From a bacterium (GTDB lineage: Bacteria; Oederibacteriota; Muellerivitia; Muellerivitales; Muellerivitaceae): DNA of 8,942 nt. The position numbers were made by a program, and so were the translations under genes. The stretch lies in assembly GCA_025980505.1 (NCBI GenBank), contig JAICXI010000051.1, positions 1 to 8,942 on the forward strand, written 5' to 3'. Shown in pieces: positions 6,752-8,942 of the stretch. The notes beneath the pieces are model-generated. The model saw only the letters and a list, made by a program, of their open reading frames with translations. It was not told the origin of the DNA and did not search any database. Every line of letters begins with the position of its first letter. Within the stretch, counting starts at the first letter, position 1.

Positions 6752-6781
6752 TAGCCATCGGCTGATAGCCGACAGCCGGTT
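6747..6781. repeat. heptanucleotide-type repeat between the AAA+ and VWA genes
   Basis: Five successive 7-nt steps all begin with GC: GCTGATA (6747), GCCATCG (6754), GCTGATA (6761), GCCGACA (6768) and GCCGGTT (6775). The 10-mer GCTGATAGCC occurs twice, 14 nt apart. The array includes the TGA stop of the ATPase (6749-6751) and ends where the Shine-Dalgarno site of the VWA gene begins. It also contains a hairpin with a 6-bp stem and 3-nt loop (TCGGCT at 6758-6763, AGCCGA at 6767-6772). It could set the spacing or relative translation of the two genes, which is inference. Confidence 0.65.
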
Positions 6782-6786
6782 GGAGG
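6782..6786 (+). promoter_or_regulatory. Shine-Dalgarno site that decides the VWA gene start
   Basis: GGAGG is followed by a 5-nt spacer and the ATG at 6792. An in-frame TTG at 6780 overlaps this site and would need its own ribosome binding site, which is absent. The start at 6792 is therefore preferred. Confidence 0.85.
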
Positions 6787-6791
6787 CCGTT

Positions 6792-8558
6792 ATGATCACC
6801 CACGATTATTCCCAATGGCACGAGCCTGAAAAGCCCCCCTTCACCATCGAGGACCTGGTCAGCGCGGTGAAGGAACTGATGATGCAATACCACGTGACTT
6901 TCGACGAGGCGCTGCGCCACCTGCAGGAAAAGGGCCTCCCTTACAACCAGTTCCTCAAGGCCAGCGGCCTGGAAGACCTCCTCCAGGGCTACCTGGGCGA
7001 ACTGGAAAAGCGCAAAAGGGAAATCCTCGATCACTACCGGCTCGACGAGTTGTTGAACCGCCTCGAGCAGGAGTTCCGCCGCAAGGGCGCCGAGCTGGAA
7101 AAAATGCTTTCCAAACTCAAGGACAAGGGCCTTTCCCAAAAGCTCCAGGAAACCCTCTCCCAGCGCAACCCTTCCCTCTTTTACAACCTGGACTGGCAGC
7201 TTTCCCGCCTCCAGAACAAGCAAGCCGAGGACGCCCGGAAACCGCTTCAGGAATTGAACTACCTCCTGCAACGCTTGAACGCCCTGGAAGGGCTTTACCA
7301 CCGCCATGAATTCACAGGCCCCCAAACCCCCACCCTGGAGGAGGCCGGACGCTTGAAGGAACGCCTGGAAACCCTGGAGGCCCTGGAGCAACAGCTGAAG
7401 GACGCCCTGGAATACGGCGACCTTTTCAACATGGAAGTGGAGACCTTGAAGGAGATCCTGGGCGAGGAGGCGGCCCAGGCGCTCCAGGCCAAGCGGGACG
7501 AACTCAAGAGCCGGTTCAATGAGGCCCTCCGCGCCACGGGCGAAGTGGATTACGACGAGGAATCGGACATCTACAAGATCACGCCCGGCGCGGCGCGCAA
7601 GATCGGGGAGAAAGCCCTGAAGGAGGTCTTCTCACGGCTTTTTTCCGAGGGGCTAGGCCGCCATTACGCGGCCTTGGCGGGCGAAGGCAACGTGGAATTG
7701 ACCGTCACCCACCCCTATGAGTTCGGGGATTCCCTGACCCACCTGGACCTGCCGTCCAGCCTCTTGAATTCCGCCATCCGGCAGGCCTCGGCCCCCTCGG
7801 AGGCGGGCGCGCCCGCGGGATTGAAGGGCGGCCGCATCCAAATCGACAGCCGGGATTTCATGGTGCACCAGACCAAGGGTGCGGCATCCTCAGCCGTGGT
7901 CATGCTGATCGACCAAAGCGGTTCCATGAGCCGTTACGGGCGCTTTTACAACGCCAAGAAGCTGGCCCTGGCCCTGGACGCCCTCATCCGCACCGAGTAT
8001 CCCGAGGACAAGCTTTTTTTCGTCTGTTTTTCCACCTTTGCCAAGCAGGTGGCCGTGGGGGCCATCCCCGAACTGGCCCCCAAGCCCATTTCCATGATGG
8101 GCGGGGCCGTCAACATGCGCGTGGATTTTTCAAAGGGCCTTTCCCCGCGGGACAAGGCTTCCATTCCCGAACACTTCACCAATTTGCAGAAGGGCCTGGA
8201 ACTGGCCCGGGTCCTGCTGGCCAACATGGAGACGAAAAACAAGAGTATCCTGCTCATCACCGACGGCGCGCCAACGGCCTTTTACGAAGGGCCCCACCTT
8301 TACCTGACCTATCCGCCCAACGAACGAACCTACCAACGCACCTTGAGGGAAGTAAAGGCCGTGACCGACGAGGGCATCGTCCTCAACACTTTCATGATGG
8401 GCAACGAAGTGGATGCGGGGTATTTCGGGGAGGGGGACTTCCTGGAAGACATGCACAAGATCAACAAGGGGAGGCTCATCTTCCCCGCCCCGGAAAAATT
8501 GACCCAGTACGTCATCCGAGATTTCCTGGACCACAAACGCAAGATCATCCAGATTTAA
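6792..8558 (+). CDS. VWA-domain protein partnered with the AAA+ ATPase
   Basis: From the ATG at 6792 this is a 588-residue cytoplasmic protein with no signal peptide or membrane segment. Residues 1-240 are charged and strongly helical, with Leu/Glu/Lys-rich stretches at about 66-120 and 180-245 that look like coiled coil. A linking region (250-365) follows. The C-terminal von Willebrand A domain (about 366-565) has a complete metal-ion-dependent adhesion site: DQSGS (D374, S376, S378), T463 in HFTNLQKG, and D491 in LLITDGAPT. An intact MIDAS implies Mg2+-dependent binding of a partner's acidic residue. In MoxR/VWA and ChlI/ChlD systems the VWA protein links the ATPase ring to its target. The gene follows the ATPase by 40 nt on the same strand, so the two are surely co-expressed. 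It differs from ChlD in lacking an AAA-like N-terminal domain. The target is unknown. The gene ends 7 nt before an IS-end-like sequence. Confidence 0.85.
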   Translation: MITHDYSQWHEPEKPPFTIEDLVSAVKELMMQYHVTFDEALRHLQEKGLPYNQFLKASGLEDLLQGYLGELEKRKREILDHYRLDELLNRLEQEFRRKGAELEKMLSKLKDKGLSQKLQETLSQRNPSLFYNLDWQLSRLQNKQAEDARKPLQELNYLLQRLNALEGLYHRHEFTGPQTPTLEEAGRLKERLETLEALEQQLKDALEYGDLFNMEVETLKEILGEEAAQALQAKRDELKSRFNEALRATGEVDYDEESDIYKITPGAARKIGEKALKEVFSRLFSEGLGRHYAALAGEGNVELTVTHPYEFGDSLTHLDLPSSLLNSAIRQASAPSEAGAPAGLKGGRIQIDSRDFMVHQTKGAASSAVVMLIDQSGSMSRYGRFYNAKKLALALDALIRTEYPEDKLFFVCFSTFAKQVAVGAIPELAPKPISMMGGAVNMRVDFSKGLSPRDKASIPEHFTNLQKGLELARVLLANMETKNKSILLITDGAPTAFYEGPHLYLTYPPNERTYQRTLREVKAVTDEGIVLNTFMMGNEVDAGYFGEGDFLEDMHKINKGRLIFPAPEKLTQYVIRDFLDHKRKIIQI

Positions 8559-8565
8559 ATTGTAA

Positions 8566-8579
8566 CCTCTGAAAAACTC
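8566..8579. repeat. first copy of a 14-bp direct repeat, probable IS end
   Basis: CCTCTGAAAAACTC here is identical to 8703-8716, in the same orientation and 137 bp apart. It sits 7 nt after the stop codon of the VWA gene, which suits the outer boundary of an insertion element. The inverted partner would lie beyond the window. Confidence 0.5.
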
Positions 8580-8702
8580 ACCAAGCGCATTTGAATCTTC
8601 CCGTAACGTTGCGTTCGGTACTCCTCGGGCGAGATTTCCGCCCTTCTGGGGTGGTGCACTTCGTTGTTGAACCCCTTTTAGACGACTCCCAAACCCCCTC
8701 AG

Positions 8703-8716
8703 CCTCTGAAAAACTC
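8703..8716. repeat. second copy of the 14-bp direct repeat, close to the transposase stop
   Basis: This identical copy of CCTCTGAAAAACTC lies 8 nt beyond the stop codon of the transposase gene. Terminal inverted repeats of compact IS elements often lie that close to the transposase 3' end, so this copy may be the true IS terminus. Confidence 0.5.
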
Positions 8717-8724
8717 TCTTTTCG

Positions 8725-8942
8725 TCAAGCTGGCAGCAGCTTGAGCGCTCTTTTCCCGTTGAATGCGATGCCACAAACCAATATCCAGAGCTTGTTCCGC
8801 GCCATCCCGTAGTACCTCATCCGTCCCATCGAACACCTTCTCTTCAATGTGCTCATCGTCGCTTCAACACGGCTCCTCACACGGCCCCAAGCTTTGTTTT
8901 GCTTCACCTGCCGTTGAGTCAGTTCCTGACCCCGCCATGCCC
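8725..8942 (-). CDS. IS5-like transposase, C-terminal fragment (gene continues past the window)
   Basis: The minus-strand frame is open from the window edge to a TGA at 8725-8727, giving about 71 codons. The visible part starts near AWRGQELTQRQVK and continues with GRVRSRVEATMSTLKRR, then MRYYGMARNKLW, GIAFNGKRALKLL and the stop. RxRVE with the catalytic Glu, followed by a K/R-rich helix and a YxGxARN stretch, is the usual C-terminal DDE end of IS5-type (and related DUF4372/IS1182-like) transposases. An internal GTG at 8907-8905 is not the start, since the frame continues upstream with family-like sequence. The exact IS group cannot be given from the tail alone. It is convergent with the VWA gene. 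Confidence 0.75.
   Translation of the reverse strand, partial: AWRGQELTQRQVKQNKAWGRVRSRVEATMSTLKRRCSMGRMRYYGMARNKLWILVCGIAFNGKRALKLLPA

Larger units (their letters stand above)
8566..8942 (-). mobile_element. partial insertion sequence, IS5-like, cut by the window edge
   Basis: The region contains a probable IS end at 8566, a non-coding stretch of about 120 nt (8580-8702), a second copy of the same end sequence at 8703, and the 3' part of a transposase gene on the minus strand. Base composition is lower in GC than in the neighbouring genes, as expected for foreign DNA. The left border could be at 8566 or 8703. The right end is not in view, so integrity cannot be judged. Confidence 0.55.

Noticed and set aside
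6780..6782. TTG as the start of the VWA gene
   Set aside because: It overlaps the GGAGG that serves the ATG at 6792 and has no separate ribosome binding site.
5267..6799. 510-codon minus-strand frame opposite the AAA+ gene
   Set aside because: It mirrors the codon structure of the well-supported AAA+ gene on the other strand and shows no known motif.
8591..8812. 73-codon plus-strand frame across the IS region
   Set aside because: It spans the IS end repeat and lies antisense to the recognisable transposase tail, with no domain of its own.

Overview
The window is compact, GC-rich bacterial chromosomal DNA. Genes are closely spaced and several have clear Shine-Dalgarno sites. No rRNA, tRNA, CRISPR array or phage module is visible. 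The gene set is a tandem ThyX-like protein, a DUF2723/GT117-type membrane glycosyltransferase and an AAA+/VWA chelatase-like pair. I associate this mix with free-living environmental bacteria, often members of little-cultured phyla. The sequence alone does not fix the taxon, so this is a weak inference.

Layout. The left third (58-3166) is transcribed leftward. In transcription order it holds a two-domain FAD-dependent thymidylate synthase (ThyX)-like gene (3166-1559) and, 48 nt downstream, a small secreted protein of unknown function (1510-998). After a gene-free spacer of about 200 nt comes a HAD-superfamily phosphatase (795-58), followed by a stable hairpin at 25-51. The spacer ends in a tandem heptanucleotide repeat that abuts the HAD start codon and occupies the place of a ribosome binding site. 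It also carries a TTTCAC-N3-GTGAAA palindrome.

A 161-nt divergent region (3167-3327) separates this from the rightward genes. These are a multi-spanning DUF2723/GT117-like protein (3328-5190), an AAA+ ATPase of the MoxR/magnesium-chelatase ChlI type (5327-6751) and a VWA-domain protein with an intact MIDAS motif (6792-8558). The last two are 40 nt apart and look like a two-component ATPase/VWA machine resembling the ChlI/ChlD arrangement. A second heptanucleotide-type repeat sits exactly between them, running from the ATPase stop codon to the Shine-Dalgarno site of the VWA gene.

The right edge (8566-8942) is insertion-sequence DNA. The C-terminal part of an IS5-like transposase is encoded on the minus strand and runs off the window. 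Two direct copies of a 14-bp sequence, at 8566-8579 and 8703-8716, look like IS ends. The IS begins only 7 nt after the VWA stop codon, so any further downstream partner of the ATPase/VWA pair may be displaced or beyond the window.

The points most worth following up are the ATPase/VWA pair with its atypical Walker B and Cys/His insert, the tandem ThyX homologue in which the canonical RHRX7S motif is not intact in either half, the two heptamer repeats at gene boundaries, and the duplicated IS end.
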